This document shows positions 36,895-48,300 of a DNA stretch of 64,000 nt, one piece after another. The position numbers and the translations under genes were made by a program. This DNA is from Acheta domesticus. Lineage: Eukaryota; Arthropoda; Insecta; Orthoptera; Gryllidae. Below the pieces are notes generated by a model that saw only the letters and a program-made list of their open reading frames with translations, did not search any database and was not told the DNA's origin. The stretch is from assembly GCA_031308135.1 (NCBI GenBank), contig JAHLJT010008756.1, forward strand, positions 65,998,232-66,062,231, in the 5' to 3' direction. Position 1 is the first letter of the stretch; every line of letters starts with the position of its first letter.

Positions 36895-37124
36895 ACTTCG
36901 GTTTTTCTTTCTTGGTGCACGGGAGTGTCATCAAAATGGAATATCTCACGGTATTTCGCGTCGTTTTCCGTTGTGCCACCAGGAATCGCATGACCGCCAG
37001 CACTGCTCGATACAGTCTCGATCATGCGATTCCTAGCGGCACAACCGAGAACGACGCGAAATACCTTGAGATATTCCATTTTATTGACACATCCCCGTGC
37101 GCCAACAAAGAAAACTGAAGTATA
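36892..37124. mobile_element. Foldback (palindromic) MITE-like element
   Basis: The whole 233 bp is one long inverted repeat. It begins TATACTTCGGTTTTTCTTT and ends with its near complement, with arms of about 115 bp meeting near 37009. Similar peptides appear on both strands only because of this symmetry. TATA at each end may be the target duplication. Confidence 0.78.
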
Positions 37125-37554
37125 CATTTTTGCTTGTCTGGTGCTTATCGATACAATCGAATACCAACTATATTACAGACCTCGGCTCTGGAGGCCATCT
37201 TTGTTTGTGACGCCACCGTGGATTGCGCCGACTGATGAAGTTTATTTGCATAAGGGGTCATCCGTAAATTACATAATGCTAAAGGGGGAGGGAGTGGGTC
37301 TGAGGCAGCGTTACTCTGCGTTACATAGAGATAGGGAAGTGTGTTACAAGGAGGAGAGGGTTATCGAAAATACTCGAAATTTACGTTACGCAATTTATGG
37401 ACGGCCCCTAATAATTAATTCAAGATTAAGCAAATAAACCTAAATGCTCTCTCAGTAACAACTAGAAGTATTAATGATTGCTTGAAACTGATGAAGGTTG
37501 TTTTTTATGTGTATACTGCGATTTTTCTAACAGCGACCCTCAAGGCCACTCAAA
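37125..37554. other. Unassigned stretch between related foldback sequences
   Basis: GC content is higher than in the surroundings. An open frame at 37024-37437 has no recognised domain and starts inside the palindrome, so I do not call a gene. Confidence 0.4.
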
Positions 37555-37695
37555 TCCCATCTTCGCGATGGAATATGTCACGGCATTTCGCGTCTTTTCT
37601 CGGTCTTGTCGGTAGAAGTCGCATGATCGCAAGCACTGCTTCATACGGTCGCGATCGTGCGAAATCTAGCGGAACGACTGAGAAAGACCTAATCA
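37555..37695. repeat. Diverged partial copy of the foldback element
   Basis: GATGGAATATGTCACGGCAT and the central ATGATCGCAAGCACTGCT-type block repeat the core of the 36892-37124 palindrome with changes. The outer arms are missing. Confidence 0.6.
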
Positions 37696-39022
37696 CTAAA
37701 CGCTCATTTTATTCTTAATGAAAATATTTTTATTTGTTTTTTGTTCACTCCTCAAATTTTAAACTCTGCTAATTTAAGTCAATATGAACAGGGCAGTTCA
37801 AGAGAGAATTTTGTTTGAAAACATGAATTAGAAATGAAATTTGATGAAAGCATATGCCTATTTTTCTTACTCAATATTATTTATTTTTTCTGGAGTGGTT
37901 GATTTTAAAGACCTAACGTAAGTCAGTTAGGAGAAATCAATAGTTTCACCTTGTTTATTCGAACTCATTTCTTTGAAGGTGAATTTGGGTGTACGTCGCT
38001 TTGATAAAAGGGAAATTCGCAGCAAGTCGTTTCGCTATGATGAAAAGTCACGAAAGCAGCTACGGGCTGAGTAATGGGACAAACGAAACTCGAGGAAGAA
38101 TTCATTTCCACCAAATTGCCAAAATTATAAGTGTGAATCCAAAAGATAAGGCAGAAGGCTCAAGAAAATTTCAGAAGGGCATTACCAGAGCGCTTGGAAT
38201 CTAAATCAAACTATGGTGGAAAGATAGTTCATGATCTTTCGTCAAAAAGAAGAAAGTAACAATATTGGCAAAGAATGCACGATTTTTTACAGTGAAGAAT
38301 GAAGACTTTCTTATTAGGATTGGATTCTGTTTTACCTGTACCAGTATTTTATTTATCAGCAGTGATAAGCCAGCGTGTTCAGTCATGATATTGCATTGAA
38401 AAAGCTGAGAAGTAATACTTTCCCTAGAGCAGGCATGTCAAGGTTGCGGGCAAGGTAACAAGGTTACGAGAGCTCCCGAGCACTGCGTCCAGAGAAATTG
38501 TCGCAAGATTTAAAAGTAAGAGTTGTACACATTGCTACGGAGTGGCGGTGTGACATTGGATATCTGGCTCATGAGAGTCTTTGGGAGACGTTATTTGACA
38601 AATATTGTCAGAAATTCAGCTATATTAATTCCCTATCTTTAAAGCAAAGAAATTATCAATTAAAATGAATTAACACATCAATCCGATTTCAAATTCTCAA
38701 TTGAGAGTAAAATTTTAAAAATTAAATCAAAATTATCTTGATATTGTAATTATGTTTACCTAAAAGTGATATAAAAGCATTAACTTTCTACATTCAGGTT
38801 AGGTGCTTTAACAGATAAATATTCTTGTCTGTTAAATGCGCTGTCCTTCCACAAGCGAGAATTGTTAACTTTCAGAGACTTGTTAATTTATTTTATCGGT
38901 CACATGCGTCTTTAACCCTTGTTAACATGCAACCCCACAGGTTTGTTAGGTGCACTTGTACCTACCTATATGTCTTGTATTTCTTTGCTTTAACGTTAAA
39001 GTTGATATGCGCACTGTGTTTT
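37696..39022. other. Intergenic stretch before the R2-like elements
   Basis: No gene is visible. The sequence near 38431 (CAGGCATGTCAAGGTTGCGG) resembles one hAT end, but no partner was found. Confidence 0.4.
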
Positions 39023-40020
39023 CAAGATCTTGAGCCAGGTAAAACTTATAAATATCTGGGAATTGAAAAATGTGAGACCATCTCGCACGACACAATGAAA
39101 GAGAGAATTCGCAAGGAGTATTACAGAAGAGTGAGACTGGTCCTGCAGTCCGCTCTGAATTTCAGGAATAAAATATCAGCAATAGGTAGTTTGGCGGCGC
39201 CTGTAGCCGAATACAGTTTCGGACTAGTGGACTGGACTGAGCAATCGTGGAGAAACAAACCACTCCATGGACAATATTTGAAACGAATGGACAGGGCACA
39301 GATCAATAGAGATCAATCATTTATGTGGCTCAAAAGGGGAAGAATGAAGCCAGAATCAGTAGCACTTGCAATAGCTGCCCAAGATCAAGCATTAAGAACA
39401 CGACATTATGATAAAGCGGTTCTCAAAATCTCCCAAGATGATAAATGCCGCATTTGCCAGGAACACGTAGAAACCATTGATAATATTGTCTCAGCTTGTT
39501 CAATCCTATCAAAGACCGAATACTTGAAAAGACGTGACAGGGTGTGTAGCTATCTCCACTGGCAGATCTATACCGCCCTCGAAGTTCCAAACACATGCCC
39601 CAGTGGTACGAACACTCACCAAAGCCGGTGACGTCTGTTGGATTGTGTACAATATTGTATGACCAACAAATCCAAACTGATGGCACAATAGCGGCAAACA
39701 AATCTGATATAGTTATCCGGGATTTGGAGAAAAAAGCGTGTCTACTTGTCGAAGTTGCTGTAGCTTGCGATCAAAACGTTGTTACCAAGGAGGCAGAGAA
39801 ACGTCTTAAATACAAGAGTTTGGAAATCGAGATCAGCCGAATGTGGGGCGTAAAAGCACAGTACCGATGGCCATCGGAGCTCTGGGATTTGCTCCGCAAA
39901 ATTTGTGCAAGAACTTGGCTAAACTCCCAGGTAAATCAAAAGACTGGGAAGTGCAAGAAATCCCTTTATTTGGAACAGCCCACATTTTGCGCAAAGTATT
40001 GTAGAGGCACCCACAGTTCC
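39023..40020 (+). pseudogene. R2-like ORF C-terminal half (zinc knuckle and endonuclease)
   Basis: In order: KTYKYLGIE thumb region, a deletion joint after DWTEQ, a CxxC...C knuckle near 39450-39505, and then, after a frameshift near 39600, an endonuclease block with NKSDIVIRD, LLVEVAVACD and KEAEKRLKYK. The family has His in TID(H)IVS; here it is Asn, so the zinc site lacks a ligand. The endonuclease keeps acidic and Lys positions of a PD-(D/E)XK fold. The frameshift and deletion make it a pseudogene. Confidence 0.78.
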
Positions 40021-40113
40021 TAGATCTGCTCCTTAGGTAGCTGGTGGCAACCTGGAGTAGATTTTATTTTGAGCCGACTCATAACATCTTTAGTCGTAGT
40101 GGAATGTAGTGGA

Positions 40114-40114
<1 letters not shown>
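39023..40114 (+). mobile_element. R2-like LINE, 5'-truncated copy A
   Basis: It begins at CAAGATCTTGAGCCAGG, where the sequence joins copy B's homologous position (42899), and ends in a 3' UTR running into an (AAT)n tail at 40115. It keeps the C-terminal, restriction-like-endonuclease half of the ORF. Relative to copy B it has an internal deletion after DWTEQ, removing about 120 residues. It has no reverse transcriptase. Confidence 0.78.
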
Positions 40115-40165
<51 letters not shown>

Positions 40166-40175
40166 CAACAACAAC
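40115..40175. repeat. (AAT)n/(AAC)n junction between LINE copies
   Basis: About 15 AAT units then AACAACAACAAC. It looks like the 3' tail of copy A directly abutting the 5' end of copy B. Confidence 0.85.
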
Positions 40176-43100
40176 TCCACCTAGGGAGTACACGACCTTG
40201 CAGTTGGTGGTGGAGCTTGAGTACCCCCATGAGCCTGAGAGCTATGTCAGTGGTAGCGTAGTTACTGGTAGGGCCTCCCTTGCTGAATAGGTTGAAGGTG
40301 AGGGATCCGACGAAGAAGTACTCCATTTTGAGGAGAGTGGGAAGTAAGTAGAGAGGGAAGGGTCATAAACCTTTGGACTTCCTGTTATCGGCCCTTGGAG
40401 GGTACAGGAGAGAAACTGGGTTGGCACACCAGGCCACTGATTAGAGTGGAGGCCCGAACCTTGCATTAGCCAGCGAAGGAGGCTGCCTTCAGCAGTCAGT
40501 GAAAATCCCGTGGGGTTTAGTAATGCCGACTGGCGATCGGAGGGACCCCTTGCTGGGCCTGCGGGGGGATGCCCCGAGGCCACTGTGGGTCGCAGTAACG
40601 GATGGCTGGAAACAACCCAAAGGTTAAGTGTGATCTGTGAATTCGAATTTGCTACCTGCGAATCTTCACTTGAAACCAACGAGCAAAATGGATAGAACAA
40701 GCAATGTAATGAATCTTAACGTGCCTTGTTTTACCAATGTCCCATACCTGCTCAGAAACCGAGCTAATGTCACCTTTTCGACGTCTGGCCATCCCACGGA
40801 TGTTAGTCCCAGGGACCCAGAGCCGGCAGTAGCTCGAAGCCATCGTCAGAGATGGACCCGGGATGAATTAAAGCAGGTGATGTGGTGCTTTTACTATGCA
40901 AAAGCAAAAAATGGGGGCTCAGAAATAGAAGTTTTTAAGATATGGAGAGAGAGGAACCCAGATATGAGACCTACCCTAGACTCAAAGAAGCTTGCCAGTC
41001 AACGACGATACATACTCAGCAGTGGAAAATTCACAGCAGAACAACTTGCAGACATCCAGAGAAACGCGGAGTATGTTCATCGATCAAACTATCCACATGA
41101 CGAGCATTTAGAACGATCTAATATCCCTGAAAACGATGATCCCCTTCAAGGTTCATCTCTTCCAAATGAAACATCCGTCAGGGGTGAAGATTCATCTGGC
41201 CATGAGTCACACGATAAAACCATGATGCGGGACCTCCTCCGACGCGAGGTAGAACGAGTTCGTCTACTTCCATTCGAATCTCGTGCACCGTTGAGGAGAA
41301 TTTACGAAAATGCTAAAGCTAAGAGAGTGATAGAAACAGCGAATTCTGTATTAAATGAGGTTGTACAGACCTCAAGTATAGATCTAGATATTACTGAAAT
41401 CAATCACATCGTGTATGCAACTGGATATCTAGTATCTCAGATAATCTTGGGGCCAGCCAAGAACACCGATGGCTGACAGCCAGACAGAATAAAAAGCTCC
41501 GTACCTCCATGGATGAAAAGAATTATGAAACGGATAGCCGACACATGGCGTGAAATATCACTCCTAGCCGAGGCATCTTCTAAGTCAAACCACACGTATA
41601 AAGTTCAACAAAAAATACTCCATGTTGAACAAAAATACCTAATTGACAATGACACAACAAGGCTAATGGTAGCTGAAAAGCTAAAAGAGAAAATCCAAGC
41701 ATGGGCTCAACGAATAAGGCGGTACAAACGTAGAGATTTCCGTATACAGAACCGATTGTTTGAAACACACGCGAAGAGATTCTATCGCAGTCTGACTCAA
41801 AAACCGAATGGCAATGCTGCCCCTCCTTCAAAAGATGACGTCGAAACATTTTGGTCAGGAATCTGGGAGGAAACCAGATCCTACAACAAAGACGCATCGT
41901 GGCTCCAATCTGAAGTTGATGCTGCCAATGGACTTGTGGAAACAGTGGAACATGTTCAAGGATTCTCGAAAGAGGACCTATGACAAACAATTAAGAATAT
42001 GGGAAACTGGAAATCCCCTGGGGTTGATAAGATCCAGATTTATTGGATTAAGAAATTAACAGCACTACATTCTCACCTAGCAAAGGCTGTTAATAAAATT
42101 TTAGAAAACCCTAAGGAACTCCCCGAATGGCTCTCACGGCATCACGTATTTGCTACCCAAAGGAGGAGACAGCTCTTTGGCGAAGAACTACAGGCCAATT
42201 ACTTGCCTGCCAATAATGTACAAACTTATAACTGCAGCCATAGCTAACAAAATGTATATGCACCTAGAGAACCATCTGTTGCCAGTTGAACAAAAAGGAT
42301 GTAGTAAAGGTTCCTATGGCTGTAAGGAAATCTTGCTTGTGAATAAAATAATTTTGAATGATGTAAAGAAACGAAAACGTAATTTAAGCATGGCTTGGAT
42401 TGACTACCAGAAGGCCTTTGACAGTGTACCACACGATTGGATTTTGAAGACCCTGGAGATCTATCGATTTCATCCTAGACTTGTTGAGTTTTGCAAGGCT
42501 AGTATGAAGTCGTGGAGCACCAGGTTACTAATCCACAGCGGAAAGGGAGTAGTAGAAACAAGAAGTATTCAGATTAACGGGGGAATTTTTCAAGGAGATT
42601 CACTATCCCCTCAGCTGTTTTGCATTAGTTTGATTCCTCTATCGAGACAGCTATTGCACACTGACTTTGGTTACAAGCTCCATGGTGACGAAAGGCCTGT
42701 ATCACATTTATTTTACATGGAAGATCTTAAAGTGTTTGCTAAGAATGAAGCGATTCTCTCCCAAATGCTGTCTGTCATCAATGATTTTAGCAATGACATC
42801 TGCATGAAGTTTGGTCTTGACAAGTGTGCAAAAGTCAACTTAAAAAGAGGCAAAATGACCACGTCAGAGAACATTGAAGTTGATAGACACACTGTGATTC
42901 AAGATCTTGAGCCAGGTAAAACTTACAAATATCTGGGCATTGAATAATGTGAGACCATCTCGAACGACAGAATGAAAGAATTCGCAGAGAGTATTATAGA
43001 AGAGTGAGACTTGTCCTGCAGTCCGCTCTAAACTCAAGGAATAAAATATCAGCAATAGGTAGTTTGGCGGTGCCTGCAGCCGAATACAGTTACGGACTAG

Positions 43101-43617
43101 TAGACTGGACTGAGCAGGAAATTCGCATCATGGATCGAAAAACCAGAAACTGCTTACAATGCATCACGTTGCCCACCCCCGAGCTGATGTACATAGACTT
43201 TATGTGTCACGTAAGGAAGGAGGAAGAGGCCTGAGACAAATTGAAGCCTCCTGGCACAATGCAATAACCGGGATGGGAAAGTATGTAGTCAGCCATCAAG
43301 ATGACCCACTAATGAGGCAGGTCATGAAATCTGACCGAAGAATGGGAAACAGAAGCATTGTAAGTGTAGCAAGAAGCATTGCGAACATGACTATGCAAGA
43401 CAACCAGAATGACAGAGAACTGAACTTCTGATGCTACTTAACATGAAATTTGAGACACAGAAAATGTTAAAGAAATCGTGGAGAGACAAACCACTCCACG
43501 GACAATATCTAAAAAGAATGGACAAGGTGCAGATCAATAAAGATCAATCATTTATGTGGCTTAAAAGGGGAAGAATGAAGCCAGAATCGGAACCAGAAGA
43601 CCAAACTTCATGCAGAT
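40176..43617 (+). mobile_element. R2-like LINE, copy B (5' end to post-RT region)
   Basis: It begins right after the tail of copy A with a 5' UTR of about 510 bp, then a long broken ORF with a Myb-like N-terminus and reverse transcriptase. It stops near 43617, before the zinc knuckle and endonuclease. With copy A upstream this forms a head-to-tail pair. Several stops and shifts show that it is inactive. Confidence 0.78.
40688..43617 (+). pseudogene. R2-like LINE ORF (Myb domain and reverse transcriptase), broken
   Basis: The start is the ATG at 40688 (MDRTSNVMNL). RQRWTRDELKQVMWCFYYAK is a Myb-like DNA-binding helix near residue 55. Stops occur at 41474 and 41981 and a frameshift near 42150. 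The reverse transcriptase follows: NWKSPGVDKIQIYW, NYRPITCLPI, motif A YQKAFDSVP, motif B GIFQGDSLSPQLFCISL, and motif C FYMEDLKVF. The family has YMDD, so the first catalytic Asp is Glu here. After TYKYLGIE another stop and shifts lead to a basic RKEGGRGLRQIEASW block and an end near 43617. The 3' endonuclease is absent. Confidence 0.8.
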
Positions 43618-44992
43618 GACATTGCTAAAATCATTGATGACAGACAGAATTCAGATTAGGAATATTGGAAAGCAATAAAGATGTCACCAGTTGTTGCTTT
43701 CCATTAATTTTCTAAAATGTATTTTACAACATCTTGTACCATACAAGATGATACAGTGATAGACTGGATAATATAATAACACTGGACAACTTTTTAACAA
43801 AAACGTTTTATATTTCTTTTTTCACCTTTTCCTCTGACATTTTCATAAGCAAGTGCTCTGACAATCATATCTTCAAAAACAATAGAATACTATTTACATT
43901 GTTAGTTTTGTGCTAAAATGTATTTTTATTTATTTTATTGACACTGAATATTCTCAATCATTTTCTCAGTTCTTATTTGTTAATCATGAACACAAAATAT
44001 TTCATTTAGTATGTAATAATATTTATAAACAATGATTCAAACTTACTCTATTTCATACACTTGACATCCTACGTCAACGAGAAATTTTTGCGGATGTTTT
44101 TGCTGTCACCAACAAATTTCCCACATTTATATAGTCTTAGGAATAAGCCGCAGTCAAGAAGACATCCTCGGCGGGTACCAGAGTTTCGGCTACGCATTTT
44201 GCACTGTGGTAGACATTCTAGTGTTTCTTTTCGAAATTATCGACATAATTTTTGATGACAGTGACAAAAACTTGGAATGGCCCCCATTGCCTCCCAGACG
44301 TAGTCTAAAAAACTCCCACAAATACCGATATGCCATAATTTTACGCGAATTTTATGTGAAAAATGCATCAGAATTAAAATTATACAAAACTATCTTAAAA
44401 TGATGCAATTTGTAAAATAAAGCATAACTTATATTTAGAACTTATTTATCGATAGGTATCATCAAACATACAGTCATACACACGCCCTGAGATACATAAA
44501 ACAACCGTTTGGCCATTCTGCGTTCTGTAGTTTGATCTACGTATGTACGTTTTTAGTATTCATTTCCCATTTAAAGATGTCCGTCTGATCTCTTTTTATT
44601 TCAACGGCTGCTACATTTTCCAAATGTATATCAGTTTACCCCTGGTTTTAACACAAAAATAGTTTTAAGTACCTAAGGAATTTTGTTAATATTTGATATT
44701 CGTAGATAATGCCAAACGGTGGAAACGTAATCTTTCTTGGTAATGAAGTTCGAGAACTGATGGCAATGGACAATCCTGCCTGCCCACAGCGTAATTTAAC
44801 GAATTAATTTAGTGACCTCTGTGATTCCTTTCATGGGTTCGAAAAACAGAATTTCCAACGGTTATTGCTAAACCACCGAGTATTAAACGTATTTTTCTCA
44901 CACGCGTTCGAAGTGGACTCGTTCGGTATGTTTGTGAGATGTGTTAAAGGACAAAACACCCATCTGTCAATGATTATACACGAAGGAGACTT
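43618..44992. other. Stretch between the LINE pair and the receptor gene
   Basis: AT-rich; it should include the 3' UTR of the minus-strand receptor gene. TTTATT at 44595-44600 (AATAAA on the minus strand) is a possible poly(A) signal about 400 bases past the stop. No other gene is visible. Confidence 0.45.
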
Positions 44993-45383
44993 TCAGAGCG
45001 CGTCGTCCTTGACGCCGATGGCGGAGGCGGCCCCAGGAGCTGCGGGAACGACGGCGGTCGCGGTGGAATCCACCATGTCTGGCATCGACAGCGAACTCTC
45101 CAGCGTGCTGATGCTCACCCGCGGCTGCTTCCGCGAAGCGCCGAGGCGCAGCAGCACAGGGCAGCAGCGCTGTGCGCAGGCGCGCAGGCGTGCCTTGAGC
45201 GGTCGCAGCGCCACGGGCTTGCAGCAGAAGAAGACGAAGATTAGCACCCCGCGCAGGAGGTTGACGGCGTCGGTGATGTACCAGAAGGTGGTGTACGAAT
45301 CGTCGTCACCCGCTAGCCACGACACGATCTCCGTCACCCACGTCACGCCCATGAGGCAGAACAGCTTGGTGAACACGATCAGC
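44993..45383 (-). CDS. mthl: Mthl last exon (TM6, TM7, C-terminal tail)
   Basis: Acceptor TTGCGCAG (RC of 45384 onward). The first base completes an AT|G codon from the preceding exon. It encodes LIVFTKLFCLMGVTWVTEIV (TM6), then YITDAVNLLRGVLIFVFF (TM7), a basic juxtamembrane stretch and an Ala/Ser-rich tail of about 60 residues ending at the TGA 44995-44993. Confidence 0.9.
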
Positions 45384-48300
45384 CTGCGCAAGTCACAAAA
45401 CCTAGGTGAGCAATTTCAAAGTGGAGGAGTTAGAACTGATTTCTGTACTATGTTCTGGATTGGGTGACAATTGTATATATAACGTCACATTGGAATACAT
45501 TCAGATATTAGACGTACTGGCACATCAGCGTTTAATTGGGCTTTTCTTTTCAGTGCGTTGTGCCAAATCCAAAACAATGTTTAGACAGAAGTAGCTTTCA
45601 AACACTATGAAGTAATTGTTTGGAAATTCATATTAAGTAATGTCAATGATGTCTGTGATCTTTGAAAATGTTGTGGAAATGAAAGTTTCCGATGTTCAGC
45701 AATAAACAACCGAATTCAACCATAGAAACCAACCATGTCTAGTACGGTGCATTTAATGGGAGCTCATAAGTTGCACAATCTAAAACAAAAGGGGCACATT
45801 TCTGGGCCCTTTTTCCATTTAACTTTATTGTTATATATATACATGAATCCGTGTTTAACTAGAAAACAAATAAAACATTCTATAGGGAGAATTATATTAT
45901 AACATGGATTATACAGTTAATAAATACCATTGATTTTGTGCTAAACCATTTACAGGGATACCAGGTTGAGTGGAGTGAATCTTCCCCAAAGGTATCAATT
46001 CCCCACATCGTCAGATTAAAAAGAATGAAATAATGGATGAAACCCATTTACGGAAATAAAATATTTTGTGACGTAAGGCGAGGGAACCTGTTTTCAAACT
46101 TTTCAGCCGGGAGGGAGGGCACGAGCGTCTTAGACACCCCTCTGCGCACACCTATGCATGGTCTTGATGTTAGACTTATATTGTCGCAATGTATAGGCTT
46201 TTTGGTCGCAATGTATCGCTATTATCTAGCGCCTTGTGGGCTAAATATAAAATGTGAAATTGAAAATACATATTTTTATGTATAATAAATAGTTCGTTAA
46301 TAGTCCTTGTTGGCTCTTAGCCCTTTTTCATTTAGCTTCACGCTCATCTTTCTACTTTTGTAATGAGAAGTCTTCAAAACAAAAGATGAAAATCCGGAAA
46401 AGTCTTCCTAACCATAGAAATAATTTTAGAACGAAGTTTATTAAATTGTCATTGAACTCCAATGACCCAAGTATTCTTGCCAATTGCGATTACTGCAGTT
46501 ACTCACATTTGACGATCACCGCTTTTTATCGCAGATTTCAATGGTGACTTCCCCGACGCCGTCTTTGCCACCATCTTTGCTGCTGTCTTTGCTGCCGTCT
46601 GAGATACCCTTTCATTGTCAGCGCCTGCACCACTAGCAACAGTGGTGTCAGCACCTCCGTCACCATCTGGAGCTAGAAATGGTCAGTTTAATCATAAAAA
46701 AATGTTCAATTATTGTGTCCTACTCCTGATCGTGGAGGAAGGAATCTACTACCTACGACAACAACATGGAGGACGACAATGCGAACGTGCAAACAAAATG
46801 ACATCTTTTCTATATCACTAGTAACCCAACAGTTATTTATAAATTACATTTATTTTATTTTCTTGTTTATCTTTAATAAATCTAGTGGGTTTAATAAATC
46901 TAAAAAGGTGTTATATTTTGTTGTATTGGCAGCGGAGTGGGCATAAAGTATTCAAATGGTCCCCAAGGCTATTAAGTATGCTTTAATTAAAACAAGTCCA
47001 GACCCATTACAGGAGATGCCTCGAACTCCTGCGAAAGTTGGAATGCAAATAAATGAGAAAGTTGCGAAGGTATGACTGATATTCGAGATAGCATATCTTC
47101 ATAAAATCTAGTGGCCAATTTCGTAACTAAACTCCCACTCTACTCGCATTTCTACAAGCAATTGGTCAAGAAAAGTTACGCGGTTATTATCATACTTACC
47201 GGTTTCATTCGTAGCTGCAGACATGTTATTTGCCGCCCTGTTAGCGGCGCCCCCTTGCGTGCGGGCGTTGGCGCTGCCCTTGCGTAGAATGGAGGTCCCC
47301 CTGCGCGAATGCTTTATGCGTATCACGGTGAAAGCGAACAGGCCCAGGTTCACCAACAGCAACAGCGCCACCGGCGCGTAGTAGTACACGAAGGTCGCTA
47401 ACTTGGCTGCAAGGAAAACAGTGCGACCCCAAAAATTGTTAATGTTTGCTTCATGTTCTAGGGTAACCATACATCCGGCTCCTTTACAACTTAGAAAATT
47501 ATGGCTAAAATGGCAGCCAAAAATAAGAACCAATAATGCAATACATCGGTGAAACTGAGAAGAACTAGCCCACGAAACTAAAACCTACACTTTGCCCACA
47601 GAATGAAATGTCAATCGGAACATTTGTCAACCATGCTGTTGCTGTTCAAACAACCGTCCATGTCTCAAGTGCAGTAGCTCACCAATGGGAGGAAAGAGAC
47701 AATGAAAGAACCAAGCGTAGTTTTTACTTTCCCACCTACTAGGTATTACGTAGTATCGTAACGCTGCAATGAAAAATGACCAATTTCTGCCAGAACAATT
47801 CCTATTATGAGTCCTGACATCCAAATGGTACATAAATCTTGTCCTAATTATAGTGAATTACTTGCTTTAACACGTTGTGCTGTCGGAGTCCACGTTTCGT
47901 GAGTCCTCGATAACGAAATATAAAAACGTCGGTCGGTCCGCCGGTCGGTCGGTTCACCGGTCGGTCGGTCCGCCGGTCGGTCGGTCCGCCGGTCGGTCGG
48001 TCCGCCGGTCGGTCGGTCCGCCGGTCGGTCGGTCCGTCGGTCGGTCGGTCCGCCGGTCGGTCGGTCGGTCCGCCGGTCGGTCGGTCGGTCCGCCGGTCGG
48101 TCGGTCGGCCCGCCGGTTGGTCGGTCGGCCCGCCGGTCGGTCGGTCGGCTCGCCGGTCGGTCGGTCGGTCCGCCGGTCGGTCGGTCGGTCCGCCGGTCGG
48201 TCCGCCGGTCGGTCGGTCGGTCGGTCCGCCGGTTGGTCGGTCGGCCCGCCGGTCGGTCGGTCGGTCCGCCGGTCGGTCGGTCGGTCCGCCGGTCGGTCGG

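Noticed and set aside
36861..37127. Two similar 78-85 codon proteins on opposite strands
   Set aside because: The similarity is due to the palindromic foldback element, not to genes.
40090..40326. Frame encoding long Tyr or Ile runs
   Set aside because: Translation of the (AAT)n microsatellite between the LINE copies.
44865..45467. A 200-codon plus-strand frame
   Set aside because: It is antisense to the GC-rich last exon of the methuselah-like receptor and has no recognisable domain.
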